The notes under the pieces are model-generated. The model had not been told where the DNA came from. It ran no database searches and worked only from the letters and a program-made list of their open reading frames with translations. Positions 41,707 to 49,783 of a stretch of DNA of 64,000 nucleotides are shown in pieces. The stretch's first letter is position 1; each line of letters opens with the position of its first letter. A program made the position numbers and the translations under genes. Source of the DNA: Cryptosporangium phraense (lineage in GTDB: Bacteria; Actinomycetota; Actinomycetes; Mycobacteriales; Cryptosporangiaceae); assembly GCF_006912135.1 (NCBI RefSeq), contig NZ_VIRS01000003.1:310001-374000 (forward strand), written 5' to 3'.

Positions 41707-42546
41707 ATGGAGACGCGCGAGCTGCGGTATTTCGTCGCGGTGGCCGAGGAACTGCACTTCGGGCGGGCGGCGGAACGACTCGGGATCGCCCAGCCGCCGC
41801 TGTCGCGGACGATCCAGCAGCTCGAGCGGCGTCTCGGGGTGCCGCTGTTCGAGCGCACCAGCCGGGCCGTGGCGCTGACCGAGGCCGGGGCCGTGCTGCT
41901 GCGCGAGGGGCTGGCCGCCCTCGACGCGGTGGCCGCGGCCGAGCGCCGGACCCGCCGGGCCGCCCCCGGCTCGCCCGCCGTCGTGCTCGCGTCGAAGGCC
42001 GGGGCGTCCAGCGAGCTGCTGGCCAAACTCCTCGACGCGTACGCCGCCGAGCCCGGCGCGGTGACCGTCGACGTGCAGTTGTGCGGGATCGGCGAGCAGG
42101 AGGCGTACCTGCGCGACGGCCGGGCCGACGTCGCGCTGCTGCACCGTCCGTTCGACAACACGGCCGGGTTCGACTACGAGGAGCTGCGGACCGAGGGGCA
42201 GGTCGTGCTGGTCCCGTCGGGTCACCCGGCCGCGACCCGGCCGTCGATGACCCTGGCCGAGGCCGGCGCGCTGCCCGGCCTGCCGTCGGCCCGCTGGCCG
42301 CTGCGCGACGGGACCTACCCGGCCGGCCCCGGCCCCGAGGTGCACGAGCACCTGCAGATGGTGCAGCTGATCGAGCTCGGCCGGGCCTCGGCGGTGATCC
42401 CGGAGTCGGCCCGCCTGCACCTGCGCGACGGCCTGGCGGCGGTGCCGGTGGTGGACGCTCCGCCGGTCACGACCGTGATCGCGTGGCCGCCGCACAGCCG
42501 CTCCCAGGCCGTGGCCGCCCTGGTGCGAGCCGCTACCCGGCTGTGA
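41707..42546 (+). CDS. LysR-family regulator
   Basis: 279 residues. N-terminal HTH: 'TRELRYFVAVAEELHFGRAA', 'ERLGIAQPPLSRTIQQLERR', 'LGVPLFERTSRAVALTEAGA'. The C-terminal periplasmic-binding-like effector domain is recognisable ('CGIGEQEAYLRDGRADVALL', 'EGQVVLVPSGHPAATRPSMT'). The divergent SDR is the likely target; the inducer is probably its substrate or product. Start at ATG 41707. Confidence 0.92.
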   Translation: METRELRYFVAVAEELHFGRAAERLGIAQPPLSRTIQQLERRLGVPLFERTSRAVALTEAGAVLLREGLAALDAVAAAERRTRRAAPGSPAVVLASKAGASSELLAKLLDAYAAEPGAVTVDVQLCGIGEQEAYLRDGRADVALLHRPFDNTAGFDYEELRTEGQVVLVPSGHPAATRPSMTLAEAGALPGLPSARWPLRDGTYPAGPGPEVHEHLQMVQLIELGRASAVIPESARLHLRDGLAAVPVVDAPPVTTVIAWPPHSRSQAVAALVRAATRL

Positions 42547-42903
42547 GGGTTTCCGGGGACGGCTCGCCGCCGCCGGAGGTGCTCAGCGTGGCTCGCGCTC
42601 GTTGCCGGGCGCCCATCACCGCGGTGCCGACTCCCGCCGGCTGAGTCACCTTCCGTTGCCCCTGGCCCGAACCTGACCGACCGCCGGTCGGCGGCGGCCC
42701 CGCGCGCACGGCGCGGGCCGCGGCCGCTCCGGAGTTGTTCGCCCGGTACGAGACGGAACCCATCCAGGTCGTGCGCTCGATACAGCGTTTCCCCGATCTC
42801 GTTGACGCACCCAGCCCGCCCCCCGAGAGTCGATTTCGCCCCTCGGAGACCGAATCGCGCGATCGCGTCGACGTGGCGGCCTTCTCGAATCGGAGGTCCC
42901 GCC
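42547..42903. other. Intergenic, nothing recognised
   Basis: 357 bp between the LysR stop and the SGNH gene. A minus-strand frame ends 'GEPSPETLTAG' just after the LysR stop but has no recognisable family. The last part holds the ribosome site 'cggaggtcccgcc' for the SGNH gene. No clear hairpin seen. Confidence 0.4.
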
Positions 42904-43683
42904 ATGCTTCGTCGTCTTCCTCTACTGATCGCCGCCGTGCTCGCGTTGATCGCGGTCGGCGCCGCGCCCGCCCAGGCCGCAACCGACCGGTACGTCGCTC
43001 TCGGCGACTCGTACTCGGCCGGCAACGGCGCCGCGAGCAGCAACCTCAACCTCGGCTGCGGCCGGAACACCTACGCCTACCCCTATCTGGTCGCGGCGCA
43101 GCGTCCGAATACCGCTCTGACGTTCGCCGCCTGCCAGGGCGCGGTGACGACGGACGTCATCAACTCCCAGGTCGACAGCCTCAGCGCAGCCACCACCTAC
43201 GTCACGATCACGATCGGCGGGAACGACATCGGGTTCGTCAACCTGGTCGTGGGCTGCACGCTGGGGAACTGCGCCTCGACGATCACCTCGACGAACGCCC
43301 AGATCGCCAACCAGCTGCCGGCGAAACTCGACGCCGCCTACGCGGCGATCCGCAGCCACGCTCCGAACGCGACGGTCGTCGTGCTCGGCTACCCGAAGCC
43401 GTTCGCCGGTCGCACCTGCGCGGCCACGCCCGGCGTGACGCTCGCCGAGGAGACCGGCCTCAACGGCCTCGTCGACAACCTCGACGGCGTCATCCGGACG
43501 CGCGCCCAGGCGGCCGGCTTCACGTACGGTGACCCCGGCTCGTACTGGTCGGGGCACGACATCTGCGCGGCGACGCCGTACACGAACGGCTGGGTCGTGA
43601 TCCCGGCGACCGACAGCTATCACCCGACCCGGGCCGGCTACGCGAACGGCTACGCGCCGCTCGTCCGCTCGATCATCGGCTGA
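42904..43683 (+). CDS. Secreted SGNH/GDSL lipase-type hydrolase
   Basis: 259 residues. Sec signal 'LPLLIAAVLALIAVGAAPAQ' then AA. SGNH motifs: 'YVALGDSYSAGNGAASSNLN' (Ser), 'ACQGAVTTDVI' (Gly), 'VTITIGGNDIGFVNLV' (Asn), 'TDSYHPTRAGYANGYA' (His). Six cysteines fit the three disulphides of the Streptomyces coelicolor/rimosus extracellular lipase family. It hydrolyses esters outside the cell. ATG 42904 chosen for the ribosome site. Second SGNH enzyme of the window, from a different subgroup than 17264. Confidence 0.92.
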   Translation: MLRRLPLLIAAVLALIAVGAAPAQAATDRYVALGDSYSAGNGAASSNLNLGCGRNTYAYPYLVAAQRPNTALTFAACQGAVTTDVINSQVDSLSAATTYVTITIGGNDIGFVNLVVGCTLGNCASTITSTNAQIANQLPAKLDAAYAAIRSHAPNATVVVLGYPKPFAGRTCAATPGVTLAEETGLNGLVDNLDGVIRTRAQAAGFTYGDPGSYWSGHDICAATPYTNGWVVIPATDSYHPTRAGYANGYAPLVRSIIG

Positions 43684-44897
43684 GCCGCGTCAGCCGCGCC
43701 GACCACAGCCGACCGGACCGCATAGAGCGCCAGAGCGAGATCGACGAGGTCGCTGGGTCTGCCCAGCGACCTCGCGGTCAGTTCCTGGAGACGGCGCAGC
43801 CGGTACAGCACGGTGTTGCGGTGGCAGTACAGCGCCCGGGCGGTCGCGACCGCGGAGCCCTCGCAGCGCAGCCAGGCCTCGAGCGTGTCGAGCAGCGGCT
43901 CCCGGTGACGGGTCGGGAGGGCCAGCACCGCGCCGAGCACCTCCCGGACCAGGTCGTCGGCCAGATCGGGCTCGGCCAGCACCAGCGCGTGCGGCAACCG
44001 CCGGTCGAACCGCGCGATCTCCGGCGTCGTCCGGTCCGTGCACGTGCGGAGGGCCAGTTCGGCGCCGCGCAGGCTCTTGCCGACCTCGGTCAGCCGGCCG
44101 ACGCACGGCCCGATCCCGACCGCGTGCTGGGCCAGCGGGCGCAGCACGGTCTCGAACGCGTCGAGGGTCGCGTCGCCGAGCAGGACGAGGACCCGATCGG
44201 TGTCCCGGCCCCGGCGCCAGGAGAAGCGCATCCCGCCGTGGGTGGTGCGTCCGTAGGCGGCGGCCAGCGCCCGCGGAGCCCCGGGCCGCTGCACCGCGAC
44301 GACGTACCGTCCGGCTCCCGGCAGGTCGAGGAGATCGGCCGCCGCCTCGACCGCGGCGGCGTCCGCCGGACGTCCGCTCAGGAGCACGTCGATGGCCGAC
44401 GCGACGTGGGCCCGGCCGCGGGGCAGCAACCGGCCCTCGGTCTGCCGGTAGGCGGACGCGGCCGCGGTCGACTCCTGGTCGATGCCGCGGAGGACGCCGC
44501 CGACCTGATAGGCGAGCGTGCCCGCGCCGGCCGGGCCGACCGCCTGCAGGAGGCTCTCCCAGAGGACCTGGCCGGCGAGCCGGTAGAGGCGGAGCAGCGA
44601 GTCGAGCGGGAGGCCGCGCGCGGCCCACAGCGACCCGATGTCGCGGGCGACGCGCAGGTCGGGCCGGTCGCCGTCGGGGCGCTCGAGCGTGGCGATCGCG
44701 GCCTCGAGGCCGGAGCGGCAGAGCCCGGAGAGCGTCCGGCGCACCTCGGCGGCCAGGATCACGCCCTCGCGCCGGGCGAACTCGCTGACGAGGCGGTCGG
44801 TCAGCTCCGGCACCGCGATCAGCAGCGAGCGGGCGGCGGCGGTGACGATCGAGCGGTCGGAGGAGTCCACGTGTTCCGCTTGATCCGTGGCGACCAC
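43650..44897 (-). CDS. PucR/CdaR-family regulator
   Basis: 415 residues from GTG 44897, placed 8 nt after 'aggagg'; upstream residues in the frame lack support. An N-terminal helical sensor region ('VTAAARSLLIAVPELTDRLV'), a central GGDEF-like fold ('SWRRGRDTDRVLVLLGDATL'), and the C-terminal PucR HTH: 'LLDTLEAWLRCEGSAVATAR', 'ALYCHRNTVLYRLRRLQELT', 'DLVDLALALYAVRSAV'. Such proteins control secondary metabolism or nitrogen/sugar uptake. The last 34 bp overlap the convergent SGNH gene. Confidence 0.9.
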   Translation of the reverse strand: MVATDQAEHVDSSDRSIVTAAARSLLIAVPELTDRLVSEFARREGVILAAEVRRTLSGLCRSGLEAAIATLERPDGDRPDLRVARDIGSLWAARGLPLDSLLRLYRLAGQVLWESLLQAVGPAGAGTLAYQVGGVLRGIDQESTAAASAYRQTEGRLLPRGRAHVASAIDVLLSGRPADAAAVEAAADLLDLPGAGRYVVAVQRPGAPRALAAAYGRTTHGGMRFSWRRGRDTDRVLVLLGDATLDAFETVLRPLAQHAVGIGPCVGRLTEVGKSLRGAELALRTCTDRTTPEIARFDRRLPHALVLAEPDLADDLVREVLGAVLALPTRHREPLLDTLEAWLRCEGSAVATARALYCHRNTVLYRLRRLQELTARSLGRPSDLVDLALALYAVRSAVVGAADAAQPMIERTSGA

Positions 44898-45050
44898 ATC
44901 GATCACCTCCTGCCGGCCCGGCTCAGCCGTCGCAGAGGGGGCCAACCGACCGCCCGGCGACTCAATGTAACGCTACTGATACGTAGTGGCAATATGGACG
45001 GTCAGGGGCGCTGAACGAGCCCGAACCTCCGGCCGACTAGGCTGCGGCGC

Positions 45051-45848
45051 GTGACCGCCGGGATGCCACCCTCCTCACCCGCCACTCGGCCGAGCGCCGG
45101 GTCCGAGTTCGTCTGGGGGCTGCGCCTGCTCGGGCGCGGGTTCGGGATGTACGGGAAGTACCCCGGGCTGCTGCTGCTCGGCCTGATCCCGGCGGTGATC
45201 GCGTTCGTCGTGCTGCTGGCCGCGTTCGTCGTGCTGTTGGTGTTTCTGGACGACATCGGCAAGGGCATCGTCGGGTGGTTCGCCGACGGGTGGTCGAACG
45301 ACGCCCGGAGCGCGGTGCGGTTCCTGATCGAGGCGGCGATCGTGATCGGGGCACTCTGGCTCTCGGTCGTCACCTACACCGCGCTGACGCTGATCATCGG
45401 GGACCCGTTCTACGAGAAGATCTCCGAGGAGATCGAGCGGCGCCTCGGGCCGTACGACTTCCCCGAGCTGCCCTGGTATCGCACGCTGCCGCGGAACGCG
45501 ATGGACTCGATCCGGGTGATCGGGACGCAGCTCGTCGTGCTGGTGATCCCGGTGCTGCTGGTCGGGCTGATCCCGTTCGTCGGCCAGGTGCTGGCGCCGA
45601 TCCTGGGGCTGATCATCGGCGGCTGGCTGCTCACCACCGACCTGACCGGCATCCCGTTCAACCGGCGGGGGATCTTCCTGACCGAGCGGCGCCGGGTGCT
45701 GCGCCGGAACCGGGCGCTGGCGCTCGGGTTCGGGATCCCGGTCGCCGCGCTGTCGCTGATCCCGTTCGCGAACATCGTCGTGATCCCGGCCGCGATCGCC
45801 GGGGGGACGCTCCTCACCCGCCGGGTCCACGGCCAGCCGATCGACTGA
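45051..45848 (+). CDS. EI24-domain (CysZ-like) membrane protein
   Basis: 265 residues from GTG. EI24/CysZ fold: 'FVWGLRLLGRGFGMYGKYPG', several membrane helices ('LLLLGLIPAVIAFVVLLAAF', 'IEAAIVIGALWLSVVTYTAL', 'VVLVIPVLLVGLIPFVGQVL', 'IPFANIVVIPAAIAGGTLL'), and the conserved loops 'IIGDPFYEKISEEIERRLG' and 'LTERRRVLRRNRALALGFG'. CysZ moves sulphate in proteobacteria; actinobacterial members are uncharacterised. Confidence 0.88.
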   Translation: MTAGMPPSSPATRPSAGSEFVWGLRLLGRGFGMYGKYPGLLLLGLIPAVIAFVVLLAAFVVLLVFLDDIGKGIVGWFADGWSNDARSAVRFLIEAAIVIGALWLSVVTYTALTLIIGDPFYEKISEEIERRLGPYDFPELPWYRTLPRNAMDSIRVIGTQLVVLVIPVLLVGLIPFVGQVLAPILGLIIGGWLLTTDLTGIPFNRRGIFLTERRRVLRRNRALALGFGIPVAALSLIPFANIVVIPAAIAGGTLLTRRVHGQPID

Positions 45849-45851
45849 CCC

Positions 45852-46510
45852 CTACTCCGCGACCGCTTCGGTCAGCGCCTCGTCCGCCGGCGTCGTTTCC
45901 TGCGGACGTCCGGCCGGCACGCGAAACGGCCCGCGGACGACGGGCCCGATCGTGACGTCGACGACCAGCGTGATCGCGGCGAAGATGTGCGGGTCACCGG
46001 CCGGGACCCCGGGGAGCGTCCCGGTCCAGGCGCCGGGCGTGTGGCCGCCGAGGACGAGATCGCCGTCGCGGGCCCACGGCGCCGTACTGCGGGCCGGGCG
46101 CTCCGACCGGGAGGCGATCGGCCCGGGCTCGGTGGGCCACCAGTCGACGCCGTCGTGCAGGAGCGACGACGAGACCGGCGCCCTCGGCGCGGAGCGCGCC
46201 CGCGAGCCGCCGCACCCGCGCGGCCCGATCGGCCGCCGGCTCCGTCGCCGGAGCGAAGCGGTGTACCGCCGGATGGGTCAGCCCGATCACGCCGACCGGC
46301 CCGGCGTCCGTAGTGAGTAGTACGGAGCCGGGCAGGCCGACGTCGGCATCGGCGCAGAGCAGCGGGAACGGCAGCCGGGACGCGACCGCGCGCAGCGCGG
46401 TCACCGGTCCGACGGCGAGAGCCCCGGCGTCGAGCCAGATAGTCGGCTGACGGGAGGATCCGCAGCGTGGTGCCGGGCAACGGGCTGACGACGGCGTACG
46501 TCGGGGTCAC
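45852..46510 (-). pseudogene. Metallophosphatase/5'-nucleotidase (UshA-like) gene, broken
   Basis: Starts at GTG 46510, overlapping the upstream stop (GTGA): 'TPTYAVVSPLPGTTLRILPSAD' in part. Near 46440 homology jumps to another frame, 'IWLDAGALAVGPVTALRAVA', 'LTTDAGPVGVIGLTHPAVHR', up to 'LAGALRAEGAGLVV'. Near 46160 a 1- or 2-nt indel switches frame again to 'LLHDGVDWWP', 'GDLVLGGHTPGAWTGTLPGV' and 'PHIFAAITLVVDVTIGPVVR'. HDGVD and GGHT are calcineurin-like phosphatase motifs. A large part after the first 22 codons, including the first metal motif, is missing. Confidence 0.65.
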
Positions 46511-46866
46511 TGGCCGAACGTGAAGCGCAGGTCGGCGTTGATCAGGCGGTTCAGCCGTTTGCGGACGTGGCCGACCAGGGCCTGATCGTCGACCAGGGCG
46601 GGGGAGAGGGCGGTCCAGCGGAGGGTCGTGCCCCCGTCGACACGTGGAGCCAGATCGAAGCGGATCCGGACTTTCGGCAGCTTCGCCCAGAGCGAGGACC
46701 AGACGACGAGCGTCGGTTCGTCCGTGTCGAGGATCCGGGGCCGGGTCTCGTCGTCGAGAAGGGCGAGCCAGGGGCGGGCCGGGTCGCGGTCGGGGTGCGT
46801 GAGCGCTTCGAAGACCACCCAGGGCGGGGGTGGCTGGCTGCGGGCTCGGGACCCGATCTCGATCAC
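46507..46866 (-). CDS. SRPBCC-like protein
   Basis: 119 residues from GTG 46866; ATG 46902 would start inside the palindrome. 'VVFEALTHPDRDPARPWLAL', 'EPTLVVWSSLWAKLPKVRIR', 'GGTTLRWTALSPALVDDQAL' and 'VRKRLNRLINADLRFTFGQ' resemble a START/polyketide-cyclase barrel. Ligand unknown. Its stop overlaps the start of the broken nucleotidase gene. Divergent from the membrane-MarR unit, across the AT-rich operator. Confidence 0.7.
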   Translation of the reverse strand: MIEIGSRARSQPPPPWVVFEALTHPDRDPARPWLALLDDETRPRILDTDEPTLVVWSSLWAKLPKVRIRFDLAPRVDGGTTLRWTALSPALVDDQALVGHVRKRLNRLINADLRFTFGQ

Positions 46867-46887
46867 GGCGCCAGAGTAGCCATCGGC

Positions 46888-46916
46888 AACTAGTTGATTC
46901 AATGAATTAACTAGTT
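46888..46916. promoter_or_regulatory. Nested AT-rich palindromic operator (probable MarR site)
   Basis: AACTAGTT at 46888-46895 and again at 46909-46916, with ATTCA-A-TGAAT centred between them. The whole 29 bp is palindromic apart from one base pair. It is strikingly AT-rich in a 70% GC region. It lies 22 bp from the SRPBCC start and 36 bp from the membrane gene start. Confidence 0.75.
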
Positions 46917-46952
46917 TACGGTCGGGGTCATCTCTGGACGGGGAGGCGTTCG

Positions 46953-47942
46953 ATGATCGAGACCACGCCGAGGCACCGGTTCGCCCGCTTACGGACGCCC
47001 GTGGTGGGGCTGTTCGTGCTGGCGCCGCTGGTGGGCGAGTACCTGCTCGGGGACCTGCCGATCGTGCTGCTGCCGGCGATCGTGCTGCTGGCGCCGATGT
47101 ACGGCGGGGGTGCGCTGCTGATCCGCGAGGTCGCGCGGCGGCGGGGGCTGCGCTGGCCGGGGATCCTGCTGCTGGCGCTGGCGTACGGCGTCTTCGAGGA
47201 GGGGGTCGTCACGCAGTCGTTGTTCGACCCCGATTACGTCGGGGAGCATCTGCTGCGGCCGGCGCACGTGGCGTGGCTGGGGACCGGGCTCGTGTGGGCG
47301 TTCTTCGTGGTGAGCCTGCACGTGCTGGGGAGCATCGGGGCGCCGATCGCGCTGGTCGAAGCGTTGACTCCGGAGCGGCGGTACGAGCCGTGGCTCGGGC
47401 GGCGGGGTCTGATCGTGACGGCGGTGGTGTTCGTGGTCGGGTGCGTGCTCAATTTCGTGTTCACGCTGAGCACGCAGGACTTCGTGGCGCCGTGGTACCG
47501 GTTCGCCGAGGCGTTGGTCGTGGTGGTGGTGCTGGTCGCGTGCGCGCTGCTGGTGCCGGGGCGCCCGGGCCCGGCCGGGGCGGCCGCCGCCCCCGGGTAC
47601 GTGGTGGTCGGCGTCGTGGTGTTCGTGCTCGCTTCGGTGTACCTCAGCGCGCCGTGGGTGGTGGACGCACTGACCCCGTGGGGCACGGTCGCGATGCAGG
47701 TGCTCGTGGTGGCGGTGGCCACCGGCTTGCTGCTCGTCTGGAGCCGTCGGCCCGGGTGGAGCGCCCGGCACGTGCTGGCGGTGGCCGCCGCGGTGCTGGG
47801 GGTCTACGTCTGGCGGGGGTACCAGCACGTCGGGCTGAGCCTCGAGGGTGCGGTGTTCCTGGTCGGCAACCTGCTGCTCGACGCGCTCGTGCTGCGGCTC
47901 GTGGTGCTCGCCTTCCGGCGGACGCCGGCCGAGGAGGTGTGA
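46953..47942 (+). CDS. Polytopic membrane protein
   Basis: 329 residues, about eight membrane helices ('TPVVGLFVLAPLVGEYLLGD', 'IVLLPAIVLLAPMYGGGALL', 'GTGLVWAFFVVSLHVLGSIG', 'GLIVTAVVFVVGCVLNFVFT', and more). The EE in 'ILLLALAYGVFEEGVVTQSL' and His in 'VVSLHVLGSI' recall CPBP-type intramembrane proteases, though the full motif set is not present. Ribosome site 'gggaggcgttcg'. A MarR regulator follows 32 bp later, so the two form a unit controlled by the palindrome at 46888. Confidence 0.72.
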   Translation: MIETTPRHRFARLRTPVVGLFVLAPLVGEYLLGDLPIVLLPAIVLLAPMYGGGALLIREVARRRGLRWPGILLLALAYGVFEEGVVTQSLFDPDYVGEHLLRPAHVAWLGTGLVWAFFVVSLHVLGSIGAPIALVEALTPERRYEPWLGRRGLIVTAVVFVVGCVLNFVFTLSTQDFVAPWYRFAEALVVVVVLVACALLVPGRPGPAGAAAAPGYVVVGVVVFVLASVYLSAPWVVDALTPWGTVAMQVLVVAVATGLLLVWSRRPGWSARHVLAVAAAVLGVYVWRGYQHVGLSLEGAVFLVGNLLLDALVLRLVVLAFRRTPAEEV

Positions 47943-47974
47943 GGTGACGGGCCCGGTTGGCTTACGGTCGACGC

Positions 47975-48445
47975 ATGCCGCCGAGCCGTGAGTCCGTCGC
48001 CGAGATGTCGGCCGTGCTGGTGCGGGTGAGCGGCAACGTGGCCCGCGCCAGCCGCGCCCGGACCGGCGCGGCCCGGCTGGCGATCCTGCGCGCGGTCGCC
48101 GAGGGGTCCGAACCGCGCCCGTCCGACCTCGCCACCCACCTGGCGCTCTCCCGGGCGTCGGTCACCAAGCAACTGCAGGAGCTCTCGGCCGACGGCCTGG
48201 TCGAGCTGACCGTCGACGAGAACGACCGCCGGTCGTTCTTCGTCTCGCTCACCGAGGCCGGCCGGGCCCAGTACGACGCGCTCACCGAGCGAGGCCTCCA
48301 GCGCTTCGCGCTGTTCACCGCCGAGTGGGACGACGACGACGTACGCGAGCTCGCCCGGCTGCTCACCAAGCTAGAGTCCTCGATCGCCCACGCCGTCCGC
48401 AACGACACCCCGATAGCCGGCCGCCCCTGGCAGCGCCGCGACTGA
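47975..48445 (+). CDS. MarR-family regulator
   Basis: 156 residues from ATG 47975. Winged helix: 'ARLAILRAVAEGSEPRPSDL', 'ATHLALSRASVTKQLQELSA', 'DGLVELTVDENDRRSFFVSL', 'TEAGRAQYDALTERGLQRFA'. It lies downstream of the membrane protein gene and probably binds the 29-bp palindrome upstream of that gene. The stop borders an IS5 remnant. Confidence 0.88.
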   Translation: MPPSRESVAEMSAVLVRVSGNVARASRARTGAARLAILRAVAEGSEPRPSDLATHLALSRASVTKQLQELSADGLVELTVDENDRRSFFVSLTEAGRAQYDALTERGLQRFALFTAEWDDDDVRELARLLTKLESSIAHAVRNDTPIAGRPWQRRD

Positions 48446-48860
48446 AGCCCTTGTCGGCGGAGTCGCCTCCGGCCGGGCCCTTCGCGGCTCGCCGGGCGGT
48501 CTGGTCGGAGCGTTCCGGACAGGTGAACGGGATCCGCCGCTCGCGCGGGTCGGCCTCGTTCGCAATGACCCGGTCAGGTCGGGTGCGGGGTCGCCCGGGC
48601 CGATCCGGGCGACCCGGATGTCGTCGGGGGTTGTCGCCAGCCTGACCGCCGGTGAGCAGATACGCATCGGCTCCGTCGGCGGCGGGGTGGCTCGCGGTGC
48701 GGTCTTCAACGGACCGTAGCGTTCGGGCAGGTCACGCCACCGAGCGTCGGTTTGCCGCTGTCACCGGATGGCGTTGATGACCTGTCGGTGATCACGCCAC
48801 TGCTGGCCCCGGCCGGACGTTGGAAACAACGGCTCGATCGCCGCCCGCGCCCGATCGGTC
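48446..48860 (-). mobile_element. Decayed IS5-type transposase gene
   Basis: Minus-strand pieces in order: 'RARAAIEPLFPTSGRGQQW', 'RDHRQVINAIR', stop, 'RWRDLPERYGPLKT', 'ADAYLLTGGQAGDNP', 'PGRPRTRPDRVIANEADPRE', 'RRIPFTCPERSDQTARRAAK'. These are successive blocks of an IS5-family DDE transposase, with internal deletions, and the C-terminal third ('RPPAFD...NVVERCF' region) missing where the MarR gene ends. Its N-terminal ~80 bp is closely similar to the remnant at 23590-23670. Confidence 0.75.
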
Positions 48861-48938
48861 AGCTCTCCACCACCAACCGCGACACGAATACCGGAAGGCG
48901 CAGCTCAACCACTGAGTGGGCGGGCGGGCGGCCTCGGG

Positions 48939-49730
48939 TCAGAGCTCCTGCTGGCGGAGCCAGTTCAGGACCGTGTCGGCGATCTCGCCCCAGCCGTGGT
49001 CGATCGTCAGCGAGTGACCGCGGTCGGGGAAGTCGATCAGGTCGGTGACCGTGTCGGAGTGGCGGTACTGCTTGAGCGTCGCCCGCGTCACCGCGTTCGG
49101 CACCGTGTGGTCCTGACCGCCGGTGATCAGCAGGAGCGGCCCGCGCGACCGGTTGGCGGTGTCGACCGCGGCCGGCGAGTGCGGGTCGAAGTTCGCGGTC
49201 GCGGCCTCGAACAGCGGACGGCCGGGCGCCGGGATCGTCCACCGGTCGAAGAGCTCGTCGGACTCCGACGGCGGGATCGCGTTGCCGAACGCGTACCGGA
49301 ACTGCTCGGCGGTCAGCGACACGGTGCGGTGCCGGTTGGCCGGGTTCCGGAACACCGGCAGCGTCGAGCGCAGCGCCGACAGCGGGAGCGGCAGCACGCC
49401 CTTGATCTGGGCCGCGTCGATCGCGACGGCCGCGAGCGCGAGGTCCTGCCCGAGCAGCTTCTGAGCGAACATGCCGCCGAACGAGTGCCCGACCAGGATC
49501 GGCTTGCTGCCCAGCCCGTCGATGAGCTTGGCGTAGTGCGCGACGACCTCGTCGATGCCGTCGGCGGCGAGCGCGTCGGCGTCCGCGCGGGCCTCGGCGA
49601 CCGTCGCGGCCTCCCCGGGCCAGCCGGGGGCGAGCGGGGCGTAGCCCGCGTCCCGGAACCGGGCGACCCAGGGCTCCCACGAGGACGAGTGCAGCCAGAG
49701 GCCGTGGACGAAGAGGACGGGAGTGCTCAT
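48939..49730 (-). CDS. Alpha/beta hydrolase
   Basis: 263 residues. Triad region: 'PVLFVHGLWLHSSSWEPWVA' (oxyanion HG), 'SKPILVGHSFGGMFAQKLLG' (Ser nucleophile), 'LLLITGGQDHTVPNAVTRAT' (Asp), 'IDFPDRGHSLTIDHGWGEIA' (His). Cytosolic, no signal. Similar enzymes are annotated as lipase or lactone hydrolase, but the substrate is unknown. Divergent from the SARP gene with 53 bp between. Confidence 0.9.
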   Translation of the reverse strand: MSTPVLFVHGLWLHSSSWEPWVARFRDAGYAPLAPGWPGEAATVAEARADADALAADGIDEVVAHYAKLIDGLGSKPILVGHSFGGMFAQKLLGQDLALAAVAIDAAQIKGVLPLPLSALRSTLPVFRNPANRHRTVSLTAEQFRYAFGNAIPPSESDELFDRWTIPAPGRPLFEAATANFDPHSPAAVDTANRSRGPLLLITGGQDHTVPNAVTRATLKQYRHSDTVTDLIDFPDRGHSLTIDHGWGEIADTVLNWLRQQEL

Positions 49731-49783
49731 GCGCGCAGGTTAGAAAGGTGCGGTGACCATCGAGTGACCGTTACGGTCGAGGG

